Below are positions 17,758 through 26,408 of a DNA stretch of 40,165 nt, one piece after another. Source of the DNA: JAYRWN01 sp041917975 (GTDB lineage Bacteria; Bacteroidota; Bacteroidia; Chitinophagales; Saprospiraceae); contig JAYRWN010000086.1 in assembly GCA_041917975.1 (NCBI GenBank), positions 1 to 40,165 of the forward strand, given 5' to 3'. The position numbers and the translations under genes were made by a program. How positions within the stretch are numbered: position 1 is the stretch's first letter; each line of letters starts with the position of its first letter. The notes beneath the pieces are model-generated. The model saw nothing but the letters and a program-made list of their open reading frames with translations. It was not told the DNA's origin and searched no databases.

Positions 17758-18756
17758 ATGAATGACTTGCAGGCATACCTTTTCGATAGTATAATTCAAA
17801 AATACGACCGTAGATCAGATGCCATTAAGACAATGTCGGACCTTCTGCATATTAGTATCGATGGTATCTATCGCCGAATGCGGGGAGACTCCCTATTAGG
17901 TCCTCAAGAATTATTCGCATTATCCCGGCATTTTAGTATTTCATTAGATCAATTTATTCATAAAAAGGTCAACTCGGTTATTTTTGATTTTCATAATTTT
18001 GCTGCTCTTCCAAGCTCAATTGAAGCGTTTTTACAAAACATGCTCCAATTCCTAAGGAGTATTCGCCAATTGAACGATGTTCATATTCACATGGCAACGA
18101 GTGATGTGCCAATTTTTTATTATGTTTTTACCCCAAAACTTTTTAAATTTAAGTTATATGTATGGGGAAGCACAATTTGGAATATTCCCCTTTTTACGCA
18201 AAATGCCTTTAGTCTAAAATTATTTTCTCCTGATATTGATCGGTTAATCCTGGCCATCCAGACAGAATTCATACAATTGGATACTACAGAGTTATGGAGT
18301 ACTTCGTTGAATGAAGATACACTAAACCAAATTACTTATTTTACTTATTGTGGTAAGTTTTCCACTCAAGACCTGATCTGGGAACTCCTGGAAGAAATTC
18401 AGGCTCAATTACAGGTTTTGTCGGAATTTTCCTCTATAGAATCGAAATACAAGCATCCGCATGGTTCACGACAAGGGGTGTTAAATGCATACCATAATGA
18501 ATTGATACATTCGGGAAGTCACATATTGTTAAATTCCAGAGAACAAAAATTAGTGTTCACTCCATTTACAAGCCCAAGTTATTTAGTGTCGCATGATGAA
18601 CATACCGCTAATTTGTTGGAGGATTGGATTAAGAATATTGTTGACCGTTCAGATAAAATTTCGGGTAAATCTGAAAAAAGCAGGGCATGGTTTTTCAGTC
18701 AGTTGAAAAGTAAAATAGAGTTTGGGAAAAAACGTTTGGCCAATCTTTTAAGTTGA
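17758..18756 (+). CDS. HTH-type regulator with unknown C-terminal domain
   Basis: A 332-residue soluble protein. The N-terminal 65 residues look like a helix-turn-helix domain of the XRE kind (DAIKTMSDLLHISIDGIYRR, then ELFALSRHFSISLDQFI). The remaining roughly 265 residues are not recognised; they are rich in aromatic and leucine residues and may be a ligand-sensing or oligomerisation domain. Bacteroidota carry many proteins of this size and layout with unknown signals. A 26-base palindrome touches the start codon, suggesting autoregulation. The next gene, purM, begins 76 bases downstream and has its own promoter-like sequence, so a regulatory link to purine synthesis is not implied. Confidence 0.7.
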   Translation: MNDLQAYLFDSIIQKYDRRSDAIKTMSDLLHISIDGIYRRMRGDSLLGPQELFALSRHFSISLDQFIHKKVNSVIFDFHNFAALPSSIEAFLQNMLQFLRSIRQLNDVHIHMATSDVPIFYYVFTPKLFKFKLYVWGSTIWNIPLFTQNAFSLKLFSPDIDRLILAIQTEFIQLDTTELWSTSLNEDTLNQITYFTYCGKFSTQDLIWELLEEIQAQLQVLSEFSSIESKYKHPHGSRQGVLNAYHNELIHSGSHILLNSREQKLVFTPFTSPSYLVSHDEHTANLLEDWIKNIVDRSDKISGKSEKSRAWFFSQLKSKIEFGKKRLANLLS

Positions 18757-18798
18757 TACCAGGATTTGCATCTTTTAAGAGATAGTATTGATCTGGGG

Positions 18799-18828
18799 TT
18801 GCAGGTTTTTTGATAATTCTTACCTTCG
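18799..18828 (+). promoter_or_regulatory. Promoter-like TTG-N19-TACCTTCG for purM
   Basis: TTG (18799-18801), 19-base spacer and TACCTTCG (18821-18828; one mismatch to TAnnTTTG) match the Bacteroidota promoter layout. The -7 box ends only four bases before the ATG at 18833, so the transcript would be nearly leaderless. Confidence 0.4.
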
Positions 18829-18832
18829 TTGA

Positions 18833-20011
18833 ATGGAAGCACAGGGAAAGGATCGATACGATCTTAGAGGGGTTTCCGCCTCTAAGCAAGATGTACACAA
18901 CGCCATTAAGATCATGGATAAGGGTCTGTATCCCAATGCCTTTTGTAAGATCATACCTGATATTGTTGGCGGCCATTCTGAATTCGCAAATGTTATGCAT
19001 GCGGATACGGCCGGCACCAAGACTATATTGTCCTACCTTTATTGGCGAGAAACTGGTGACCTCAGTGTTTGGTCTGATATTATTCAGGATGCATTGGTTA
19101 TGAATTTGGACGATATGGCTTGTGTAGGTATTACAGATAACATTGTTATTTCATCCACCATCGGTAGGAATAAAAATTTAATCCCGGGAGAAGTCCTTGA
19201 AGAATTGATGCAGGGGAGCATGAAATTCATTAAGAAAATGTCTGATTGGGGTATAAATATCTATCATTCAGGAGGCGAAACTGCTGATGTTGGGGATGTG
19301 GTTAGAACAATAGATGTTGGGTTTACAACCTTTGCCAGAATTCCTCGTAATCAAATTATCGTTAATGACCCCCAACCAGGAGACTTGATCATTGGCATCG
19401 GTTCTTATGGTCAGGCCAGCTATGAGGATAGTTATAATTCAGGCATTGGGTCAAATGGCCTCACCATGGCTCGCCATGAGTTATTATCAAGATATTACTG
19501 TCAATACCCTGAGACTTTTGATCCATTAATTCCCCCTGATCTTTGCTACAATGGTTCATGGAGATTAACAGATAAGGTCATCTTGGATAATCAGGAATAT
19601 TATATTAAACAATTGTTGTTATCACCTACCAGAACTTATTTGCCATTATTACATAAACTGTTTGGTGAGTATAGATCCTCTATTCACAGTATAATACATA
19701 ATAGCGGAGGAGGGCTTACTAAAGTAATAAAATTTTTAAAAAACTTAAAGGTGTTCAAAAATAACCTGCTAGATATACCTCCGGTTTTTCGATTAATTTC
19801 TCAGGGCGGTGTTCCAATGGAACAGATGTGGAAAGTGTTTAACATGGGGCAGAGGTTAGAACTTTATATAGATCCTGCAAAGGCTAATGAGGTAATCCAA
19901 ACCATTCACACATTTAATATACCCGCCCAGGTTATAGGCCATGTTGAAAGGTCTGATCGACCTGAAGTTATTATTCAACATCAGGGTGAATTATATACCT
20001 ACAGGAGCTAA
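18833..20011 (+). CDS. purM: Phosphoribosylformylglycinamidine cyclo-ligase (AIR synthase)
   Basis: A 392-residue PurM of the longer Bacteroidota type, catalysing ATP-dependent ring closure of FGAM to AIR, the fifth step of purine synthesis. The family start RYDLRGVSASKQDVHNAI is clear. The ATP-binding and AIRS core follow: VMHADTAGTKTILSYLYW, MNLDDMACVGI, HSGGETADVGDVVRTIDVGF and GDLIIGIGSYGQ. The C-terminal AIRS_C domain includes IHNSGGGLTKVIKFLKN, FRLISQGGVPMEQMWKVFNMG. It is convergent with purB, their stops 11 bases apart; the two pathway genes therefore do not share a transcript. Confidence 0.95.
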   Translation: MEAQGKDRYDLRGVSASKQDVHNAIKIMDKGLYPNAFCKIIPDIVGGHSEFANVMHADTAGTKTILSYLYWRETGDLSVWSDIIQDALVMNLDDMACVGITDNIVISSTIGRNKNLIPGEVLEELMQGSMKFIKKMSDWGINIYHSGGETADVGDVVRTIDVGFTTFARIPRNQIIVNDPQPGDLIIGIGSYGQASYEDSYNSGIGSNGLTMARHELLSRYYCQYPETFDPLIPPDLCYNGSWRLTDKVILDNQEYYIKQLLLSPTRTYLPLLHKLFGEYRSSIHSIIHNSGGGLTKVIKFLKNLKVFKNNLLDIPPVFRLISQGGVPMEQMWKVFNMGQRLELYIDPAKANEVIQTIHTFNIPAQVIGHVERSDRPEVIIQHQGELYTYRS

Positions 20012-20022
20012 GGGTTTATTTT

Positions 20023-21372
20023 TTATTTCTCTCTTTCGATATCCCAGCGCCCTAAATAATTAAGAGGCGTCAGAGCGAATAGTTCATTCTTAACAGATGA
20101 GTTTACTGGTAAGTTCTGGATAAAATGATGCAGAGTATCCTGATTCACCGTTCGATTTCCGCGAGTTAAGTCTTTTAGGAGTTCATATGGTTTTTCAATT
20201 CCCTCCCGTCTTAGCACAGTTTGAATTGCTTCAGCTAAAATTACCCACTGATCAGATAAATCTTTGGTGATTTTGTTGATGTTAATTTCCAGTTTTGAGA
20301 CACCTTTTAGGATGGATTTAAGGGCTATAAAAGTATGGGCAAGAGGCACACCAACATTCCTCAATACCGTACTATCCGTCAGGTCGCGCTGAAGTCTTGA
20401 TATGGGAAGTTTTTGAGATAAAAAGGAGCCAATGGCTACGGCATAGCTTAGATTACCTTCAGCATTTTCAAAGTCAATTGGATTTACTTTATGAGGCATT
20501 GCTGAAGACCCAACTTCACCTGGTAAAGTCTTTTGTGAAAAATACTCCATAGAAACATATGACCACATATCGCGGCAAAAATCAATTAGAATCGTATTTA
20601 TCCTTATTATCAGCTGGAAAAATTCAGCCAGTTGATCATAATGATCAATTTGGGTTGTAAAAGTTGATCGGACAAGTCCCAGTTGATTCATAAACTTATC
20701 TGCTTGCTGGAACCAATCTACCATCGGATATGCAACAAAGTGGGCGTTAAAATTTCCTGTTGCTCCACCAAATTTACCTCGGAATTCCATTTGAGCCAGG
20801 GACAAAATTTGGTGACGGAGTCTGACAGCAAAAACCTTCCATTCCTTGCCCATGTCCGTTGGCGAAGCTGGCTGACCATGAGTCCTGGCTAATAAAGCAG
20901 TATGCTTATACAGTTGGCTGCGTTCGTCAATTAAGGTTAACACCTCCTGCAAAATAGGAATAAAAGTATGTTCAGTAAACTCTTTTAACGAAAGCGGAAT
21001 AGCCGTGTTATTAATATCTTGTGATGTCAACCCAAAGTGGATAAATTCTTTGTGATCTACCAGGCCTAAGCCTTCAAATTTGTTTTTCAGATAATATTCC
21101 AAAGCCTTTACATCGTGATTTGTTACTTTTTCTAACATTTTCACGTGATGAGCTTCATCTTCCGTAAAATTGGTGTATATGGCTTGGATATTTTTTTTGT
21201 TTTCAGAGGATAATGTTTTAATCCCGGCTAAATGAAGTTCTGAAAGAAATAAAATATAATCAATTTCTACTTTTAATCTATATTTAATTAAAGCATATTC
21301 TGAAAAATAACCTATAAGTGGTCGAGTAATCTCAGCATAACGACCATCTATTGGACTTATGGCATTTATCAT
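20023..21372 (-). CDS. purB: Adenylosuccinate lyase
   Basis: A 449-residue member of the fumarase/aspartase superfamily that cleaves SAICAR and adenylosuccinate in purine synthesis. The superfamily signature is SSAMPHKVNPIDFENAEGN from about residue 289; other active-site segments are SPIDGRYAE (6-14), TSQDINNTA (116-124) and ARTHGQPASPTDMGKE with catalytic His165. Length and motifs match the E. coli-type PurB. It follows ppk by 13 bases on the same strand, so both are probably cotranscribed, and it converges on purM. Confidence 0.96.
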   Translation of the reverse strand: MINAISPIDGRYAEITRPLIGYFSEYALIKYRLKVEIDYILFLSELHLAGIKTLSSENKKNIQAIYTNFTEDEAHHVKMLEKVTNHDVKALEYYLKNKFEGLGLVDHKEFIHFGLTSQDINNTAIPLSLKEFTEHTFIPILQEVLTLIDERSQLYKHTALLARTHGQPASPTDMGKEWKVFAVRLRHQILSLAQMEFRGKFGGATGNFNAHFVAYPMVDWFQQADKFMNQLGLVRSTFTTQIDHYDQLAEFFQLIIRINTILIDFCRDMWSYVSMEYFSQKTLPGEVGSSAMPHKVNPIDFENAEGNLSYAVAIGSFLSQKLPISRLQRDLTDSTVLRNVGVPLAHTFIALKSILKGVSKLEININKITKDLSDQWVILAEAIQTVLRREGIEKPYELLKDLTRGNRTVNQDTLHHFIQNLPVNSSVKNELFALTPLNYLGRWDIEREK

Positions 21373-21385
21373 AAATTATACAGTT

Positions 21386-23437
21386 TCATTTATTTTTTAA
21401 GTAATAGTAGGACTCTACCTGCGACCGGATCCCAATATCATCTCCATGGTTCTTATATTGATTGTTCTGTTTTATGTCAATGATCCTTGCTTTAATATTG
21501 TCCTTCCACTGCAGATCTAATAGATCAAGAATTTGTTGTTTGATGGTATGTTCATAAATAGGAAAGGCTACTTCAATTCGGTAGCTTAAATTTCTAACCA
21601 TCCAATCCGCTGAACTTAAATACATAAGTTGTTCTCCGCCATGGTGGAAGAGGTAGACACGGGCGTGTTCCAAATAACGGTCAATAATGCTTATAGCTTC
21701 AATATTTTCAGAGAACCCTTTTATCCCTGGTATTAATGAACATATCCCTCTAATTATCAGTTTAATTTTCACTCCTGCCTGACTGGCATCATAAAGGTGG
21801 GATATCATTTCTTCATCTTGCATAGCATTTAGTTTCAAAACAATTTCAGCCGGTTTACCTTCTTTTGCAAACTTGATTTCTTCTTGTATAAGTTGAATCA
21901 GATGTGATCTTAGGTTAAACTGCCCTACTAACAAATGATTAAATTTTTGTGTGGGTAATTTAACCGTCTCTAAATAATCAAAGAGTCTGGTAGCTTCACC
22001 GATTAGATTTTTATCCGTAGTGAATAAACCAAAGTCTCCATAGATTCTAGCAGTGTCTTCGTGAAAATTTCCAGTGCCGAAATAGCCATATGTTTTAGGT
22101 CCGTTGATTTCTATTTTTCGAATTAATGCTACTTTTGAATGTACTTTTAAGCCTGGAAAACTATAATGCACATGTACTCCGGCTTTCTCTAATTTTTCTG
22201 CCCATGCCAAATTTGCTTCCTCATCAAATCGGGCTTTTACTTCTACGAAAGCGGATACATGTTTTCCTGCTTCAACAGCCTTAATTAAAGCTTGCATAAT
22301 CCGCGAGCTTTTGGCTACTCGATATAAGATGATTTTAATGTGCGTAACTGTCGGATCAGATATCGCTGATTCAAAGAAACGTAATACAGGATAAAAACTA
22401 TGGTATGGTAAACATAACAGATGATCCTGATTGTCGATTTCGTCAAATATATTTTCCGCTTTATCAAGCGGGTGTGCCAGAACCGGCAATACTGTGTCTT
22501 TTAAATGAGTCAATCCAAAATCAGGAAATTTGAAAAAGTCGGAATTATTATGGTATCTACCTTCTGGTATCACATCTTCCTTTGTGAGTTCTAATACGCT
22601 CATTAGATAGTTAAGCATTTTAGGTGGTATTTCCCGGTCGTAAACAAGTCTGGATGCAGGACCAACGTTGCGTTTAGTCAAGCTTCTTCTAATTTTTTGA
22701 ATTAGATCACCAGAGTATTCATCATCAATATATAGTTCGGCATCGCGGGTGAGTTTTATAGAATAAGAATTAACAATAGTGTAACCTGGAAATAACCATT
22801 TTACAGATTCCCTGACTATATCATCAAGTATTATAATATCATGATGATCTGTTTTTCCTTGAGGTAAAGAAATAAATCTGGAAATATGATCTGAAGGTAT
22901 TTTAACGATCGCATATTCAGGTTTATCTTCCGTCTCCTCGGGTTTTTGCATGTGCAAGACCAAGTACAAAGCGGCATTGTTTAGAAACGGGCGAATTCTT
23001 TTTTCAACTAATAATACTGGTTGAACAAATGGCAAAAGATTATTGTAAAAAAATTGTTCCATAAATGTTTTTTGTTCTTCGTTTACTTCATATCTTCTCA
23101 GTAACCTGATCTTATGCTTTGATAGTAGTGGAACAATTTGATTTTCAAATAAATAACTAAACTCTTCTTGCTGTTGTTTAACAGTCATCAGCAAATCACT
23201 TAGAATTTGACCTGGTTCGTAGTCCAGTTTTTTCATGGTTCTTCGCCCCAGACGCAAAAGACTACGATGGCCTGCTATACGAATGCGGAAAAATTCGTCC
23301 AGGTTGCTTGAATAAATAGCCATAAACTTTATCCTTTCCAATAATGGAACACTTGGGTCCTTGGCCTCTTGTAAAACTCTGTAATTGAATGATAACCAGC
23401 TCTCGTCTCGATCCAGGTAAGGTTTTTTACGTATCAT
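21386..23437 (-). CDS. ppk1: Polyphosphate kinase 1
   Basis: A 683-residue kinase that reversibly makes polyphosphate from ATP. Domain order is N (DESWLSFNYRVLQEAKDPSV), head, C1 and C2. The phosphorylated histidine is His433 in GLKVHSKVALI and the second essential histidine is His591 in EHARVYLFHHGG; the GYFGTGNFHEDTARIY segment of PPK1 is present. The frame is open to a TTG at 23473, but the ATG at 23437 is chosen because the family begins near MIRKKPYLDRDESW and because a -7 promoter box (23462-23469) would lie inside the longer version. It heads an operon with purB and is divergent from tpiA. Confidence 0.94.
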   Translation of the reverse strand: MIRKKPYLDRDESWLSFNYRVLQEAKDPSVPLLERIKFMAIYSSNLDEFFRIRIAGHRSLLRLGRRTMKKLDYEPGQILSDLLMTVKQQQEEFSYLFENQIVPLLSKHKIRLLRRYEVNEEQKTFMEQFFYNNLLPFVQPVLLVEKRIRPFLNNAALYLVLHMQKPEETEDKPEYAIVKIPSDHISRFISLPQGKTDHHDIIILDDIVRESVKWLFPGYTIVNSYSIKLTRDAELYIDDEYSGDLIQKIRRSLTKRNVGPASRLVYDREIPPKMLNYLMSVLELTKEDVIPEGRYHNNSDFFKFPDFGLTHLKDTVLPVLAHPLDKAENIFDEIDNQDHLLCLPYHSFYPVLRFFESAISDPTVTHIKIILYRVAKSSRIMQALIKAVEAGKHVSAFVEVKARFDEEANLAWAEKLEKAGVHVHYSFPGLKVHSKVALIRKIEINGPKTYGYFGTGNFHEDTARIYGDFGLFTTDKNLIGEATRLFDYLETVKLPTQKFNHLLVGQFNLRSHLIQLIQEEIKFAKEGKPAEIVLKLNAMQDEEMISHLYDASQAGVKIKLIIRGICSLIPGIKGFSENIEAISIIDRYLEHARVYLFHHGGEQLMYLSSADWMVRNLSYRIEVAFPIYEHTIKQQILDLLDLQWKDNIKARIIDIKQNNQYKNHGDDIGIRSQVESYYYLKNK

Positions 23438-23461
23438 AAGTTGCAAATCACAGCTATAGGA

Positions 23462-23469
23462 CAAAAATA
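23462..23469 (-). promoter_or_regulatory. -7 box TATTTTTG for ppk
   Basis: On the minus strand TATTTTTG matches TAnnTTTG exactly and lies 24 bases before the chosen ATG of ppk. No clear -33 element. It argues against a start at 23473. Confidence 0.45.
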
Positions 23470-23529
23470 ACAAAAGACATTATATCAGTTATAGAGAGTT
23501 GTTATACCTTGCATCCTTAAAAGTTTCAT

Positions 23530-24279
23530 ATGCGATTAAAGATTTCGGCAGGTAATTGGAAAATGCATTTTACGCTTAAAGAAACCTTGGAGTATATTCA
23601 GTTACTCAATGAGGCTGTCATTCCTTCTGATGTCCAAGTTATCCTATGTGCCCCTTTTCCCTTTTTACAAACTTTAGTTAGTTATAACGGACATCCTAAT
23701 GTATTTATCGGTGCTCAGAATTGTCACCAGGCGGTGCAAGGGGCATTTACCGGTGAGGTATCAGTAAGAATGCTTAAAAGTTTGGGTATCAATCACATAA
23801 TTATAGGGCATTCAGAGAGGAGACAATTCTTTCATGAAGATTATCAAGTACTTAAAGACAAAGTTGACCAAGTGCTTGGTGAAGGGCTGACACCAATTTT
23901 CTGCTGTGGTGAACCCTTAAGCGTCCGGGAAATAAATAAACATTTTTCCTTGGTTGCGGAACAACTTTCGTCGTCTTTATTCCATCTTAATGAAGGAGAA
24001 CTAAAAAAGGTTATTTTGGCCTATGAACCAGTCTGGGCCATTGGTACCGGTGTTACGGCCACACCGGCACAGGCTCAAGAGATGCACCTATTCATCAGGA
24101 GCCACATTGAAAAAGAATATGGTCCGGCATTAGCTCAGGGATTACCCATATTATATGGTGGAAGTGTCAAAGCTGATAACGCCAGGGAACTATTCTCTCA
24201 ACAGGATGTTGACGGGGGGTTAGTAGGAGGTGCTTCTCTTAAAGTACCTGAATTTTTACAAATTACACATTCTTTTTAA
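23530..24279 (+). CDS. tpiA: Triosephosphate isomerase
   Basis: A 249-residue TIM-barrel enzyme interconverting dihydroxyacetone phosphate and glyceraldehyde 3-phosphate. Catalytic residues are all present: Lys11 (GNWKMH), His94 (IIGHSERR) and Glu166 (AYEPVWAIGTG). The phosphate-binding C-terminal motifs LYGGSVKADNA and DGGLVGGASLK follow. Length is normal. It is transcribed divergently from ppk across 92 bases; a TACCTTGC sequence at 23505-23512 may be a degenerate -7 box. Confidence 0.97.
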   Translation: MRLKISAGNWKMHFTLKETLEYIQLLNEAVIPSDVQVILCAPFPFLQTLVSYNGHPNVFIGAQNCHQAVQGAFTGEVSVRMLKSLGINHIIIGHSERRQFFHEDYQVLKDKVDQVLGEGLTPIFCCGEPLSVREINKHFSLVAEQLSSSLFHLNEGELKKVILAYEPVWAIGTGVTATPAQAQEMHLFIRSHIEKEYGPALAQGLPILYGGSVKADNARELFSQQDVDGGLVGGASLKVPEFLQITHSF

Positions 24280-24322
24280 GTGTAAAAAGCTAAGCGTGTT
24301 GTTTTAATAGATATTTTTTATA

Positions 24323-24354
24323 AAATATTATAAATATTTGTAATTTATAATTAC
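24323..24354. promoter_or_regulatory. Two tandem palindromes at the S24 regulator promoter
   Basis: Two perfect inverted repeats, each with a three-base spacer, abut each other: AAATATT-ATA-AATATTT (24323-24339) and GTAATT-TAT-AATTAC (24340-24354). Their centres are 16 bases apart, and the second overlaps the -7 box at 24352. The layout resembles a double operator for a dimeric repressor, most simply the gene product downstream. AT-rich DNA raises the chance rate of such palindromes. Confidence 0.5.
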
Positions 24355-24359
24355 ATTTG
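24352..24359 (+). promoter_or_regulatory. -7 box TACATTTG for the S24 regulator
   Basis: Exact TAnnTTTG match. Transcription would begin close to 24364, at or just after an upstream in-frame ATG at 24362, which favours the second ATG at 24383 as the translation start. No -33 TTG at the usual distance. Confidence 0.5.
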
Positions 24360-24382
24360 GCATGTATTCCAGTACATGTCAT

Positions 24383-25231
24383 ATGAATCATGTAGTAAGT
24401 CAACGATTCGTCAAATGCCTTAATAAGCTTAAGGAAGATAAGAAGGTGCCATCATTCCGACAATGTGCCCTTGCCCTTGATTTTCCACCTCAGAACCTGC
24501 ATGATATAATTTCTGGAGGGCGTGATGTCACCATTGACCTGCTTAAGAGAGCCATAGAGGTATTTCATATTAATGCAGACTACTTATTTGCAGGTAAAGG
24601 AAGTCAATTTGTCATTCCTGGGAGAGATAACGATGTGAGGATATTGACAGTGGTGACTAACCAGTACAATGAAGAAAAGATAGTTCACGTGCCAATTCCA
24701 GCTCAAGCTGGCTATATTACGGAGTTAGCCGAACCAGAGTTTTTTGACAACTTGCCCACTTATTCTTTGCCGGAGTATAAGTATAAAACCGGTACTTTTC
24801 GTTCATTTGATATTGCTGGGGACAGTATGGACCCGACCCTCGTTGAAGGGGATAAAGTGATTTGTTCTTATTTGGAACCAAATTACTGGCCTGGGTCTAT
24901 TAAAGATGGACATGTTTATGTCATAGTTACTACGTCGGACATTTTGGTAAAAAGGGTGAGTAATTATATCAGCCATAAGGGATATTTGGAACTTATTTCT
25001 GACAATCCATATTATAACTCATATCAAGTACCTATTGGAGATGTTAAAGAAATCTGGTATGTTCGGAATAAACTAAGTACGTTTAGCCATGTTTCGCCAA
25101 ATACTAAAATAAGCAAAGTAGTCAGTGAAGATGAAATATTGTATCTAAGGCAATTGATGGCAGAAAGAGTGCTTAATAAACCTGTAATAACTGGTCCTAC
25201 TGAACAATTAATTCCTCAATCTATTACCTAA
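24383..25231 (+). CDS. S24/LexA-like transcriptional regulator
   Basis: A 282-residue repressor-type protein. An N-terminal helix-turn-helix (about 1-65: SFRQCALALDFPPQNLHDII, DVTIDLLKRAIEVF) is followed by a peptidase S24 domain. The autocleavage serine is Ser148 in AGDSMDPTLVEGD and the lysine is Lys190 in DILVKRVSN; a candidate Ala-Gly cleavage site lies at 109-110 (PAQAGY). The ATG at 24383 is preferred to that at 24362 because of the -7 box position and the family-like start VVSQRF. RecA-stimulated self-cleavage is plausible from the residues but not proven. Two tandem palindromes lie at its promoter. It is followed after seven bases by a 78-residue protein gene. Confidence 0.85.
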   Translation: MNHVVSQRFVKCLNKLKEDKKVPSFRQCALALDFPPQNLHDIISGGRDVTIDLLKRAIEVFHINADYLFAGKGSQFVIPGRDNDVRILTVVTNQYNEEKIVHVPIPAQAGYITELAEPEFFDNLPTYSLPEYKYKTGTFRSFDIAGDSMDPTLVEGDKVICSYLEPNYWPGSIKDGHVYVIVTTSDILVKRVSNYISHKGYLELISDNPYYNSYQVPIGDVKEIWYVRNKLSTFSHVSPNTKISKVVSEDEILYLRQLMAERVLNKPVITGPTEQLIPQSIT

Positions 25232-25238
25232 TTAACTC

Positions 25239-25475
25239 ATGAGAAAACTATTAATTACGGGACGAGCGATAAAAAAGGATATTGGACCGGGATTCTGGGG
25301 GATTATAAATGAATCAGGTGCTGAATATCGACCGATTAATATGCCTGAGCAATTAAAAATCGAAGGAGCACAAGTAGAAGTCATCGTCGTGGAAGCACAT
25401 GAAGATATATCTATTTTTATGTGGGGCAAGCCAGTGCATATCCTCAGTTTCACTACTCCCAATGTTAGAGTTTAA
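25239..25475 (+). CDS. Small conserved-looking beta-rich protein (78 residues)
   Basis: A soluble 78-residue protein with a pattern of short beta strands: LLITGRAIKKDIGPGFWGIINE, EYRPINMPEQLK, QVEVIVVEAH and ISIFMWGKPVHIL. The GFWGI and SIFMWGxPVxI segments resemble a small uncharacterised family found in many bacteria and archaea, possibly OB- or SH3-like; this is recall and should be searched. It begins seven bases after the S24 regulator stop, so the two are probably cotranscribed, and ends two bases before the stop of the convergent aminotransferase gene. Function unknown. Confidence 0.7.
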   Translation: MRKLLITGRAIKKDIGPGFWGIINESGAEYRPINMPEQLKIEGAQVEVIVVEAHEDISIFMWGKPVHILSFTTPNVRV

Positions 25476-25477
25476 AC

Positions 25478-26314
25478 CTATCTCAAGTTTTTAATGTAGG
25501 ATTCCTCATAATCGAAGAGGGCTCGGGCTAAAATTAATGTCCTGGATCCTGCACCACCTTCAGCAATTATACTGTCATCTACTTGAACCACAGGAAGTAC
25601 CCTTTTTATTGAGCTGGTCATAAAAAGTTCATCTGCATTAAGAAGGTCTTTTACTGAAAGGTTTGTTTCTTCGACCTCAAACAAGGATTGAGCAACTTGT
25701 ATTACATGTTTGCGGGTAACACCTTTAAGTATACCTGAAGCTGGTGTTACGAGCTTATTACCAAAGAAAGCAAAAATATTACCTCGTGCTGTTTCTCTAA
25801 CCCAATCATCATAATATAAAGGCTCCTCAAAGCCTTCTGATATTAAAAGTGGGGCTATGTACATGGGAAAGAGATAATTAATGGTTTTAGCTTCTGGTAT
25901 TTCCCTTTTGTAGGAGAAGAGTTTAAGTTTTACCCCGGTCAAAAACTTTTCAGTAGAAACTTTACTAAACGTACTTAAATAAATGATTATTTGATTTGGC
26001 CCTACGCTATAACCGTCTGCAGCTATGCCTCCTGATGCAATGAGTTTTATACCCGCTGCATCGGTTTTATTTTTGATCAGAAGTGATCTGATTGCATGTT
26101 GCAGTTCATCTTTGGAGTAGGGAATAGATATCCCAAGAATGTGGGCTGAATTGTAAAACCTGTCCAAATGATCAGATAGAAACAATGGCACCCCTTCCTT
26201 GGCTTGTAAAAAATCGAAAATGCCGTATCCCCGCCCAATAATCGTATCATTTACCGGTATGACACCTTGGATTTTGGTGGTGATAGCGCCATTAATAAAC
26301 AGCCAATCTAACAT
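25478..26314 (-). CDS. Class IV aminotransferase (branched-chain aminotransferase/ADC lyase-like)
   Basis: A 278-residue PLP enzyme of fold type IV. The Schiff-base lysine is Lys143 in PEAKTINYLF. Other marks are the N-terminal GRGYGIFDFLQ with HLDRFYNSAHILG, the PLP-contacting segment WVRETARGNIFAF (about 175-190), and GILKGVTRKHVI (phosphate binding) then ADELFMTSSIKRVLPV. It is shorter than true IlvE (about 310-350 residues), nearer to D-amino acid transaminase and aminodeoxychorismate lyase, so the substrate is left open: branched-chain amino acids, D-amino acids or ADC. A TACCTTTG -7 box precedes the ATG. No related biosynthetic genes are adjacent. Confidence 0.88.
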   Translation of the reverse strand: MLDWLFINGAITTKIQGVIPVNDTIIGRGYGIFDFLQAKEGVPLFLSDHLDRFYNSAHILGISIPYSKDELQHAIRSLLIKNKTDAAGIKLIASGGIAADGYSVGPNQIIIYLSTFSKVSTEKFLTGVKLKLFSYKREIPEAKTINYLFPMYIAPLLISEGFEEPLYYDDWVRETARGNIFAFFGNKLVTPASGILKGVTRKHVIQVAQSLFEVEETNLSVKDLLNADELFMTSSIKRVLPVVQVDDSIIAEGGAGSRTLILARALFDYEESYIKNLR

Positions 26315-26334
26315 TTCTCTATTTTTTAAAGCCG

Positions 26335-26342
26335 CAAAGGTA
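26335..26342 (-). promoter_or_regulatory. -7 box TACCTTTG for the aminotransferase gene
   Basis: On the minus strand TACCTTTG matches TAnnTTTG exactly, 20 bases before the ATG. The -33 region is not convincing. Confidence 0.45.
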
Positions 26343-26408
26343 AATATTTGAATTTACAACAGGAATGTTATTAATTTATTGGTTTATCTTGTCGAACAAC
26401 CAGTACAA

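Noticed and set aside
18810..19103. Alternative frames overlapping the purM start
   Set aside because: purM motifs are complete in its own frame; the others lack any domain signal.
23438..23473. Longer ppk start at a TTG codon
   Set aside because: The extra 12 residues are not family-like and would contain the -7 box.
24272..24289. Hairpin CTTTTTA / TAAAAAG at the tpiA stop as a terminator
   Set aside because: The stem is all A-T except one pair and lacks a following T-run; AT-rich DNA gives such matches by chance.
26379..26408. TTG start for the CxCC propeller protein
   Set aside because: The ten extra residues include an acidic residue before the hydrophobic segment; the ATG at 26409 gives a cleaner signal.
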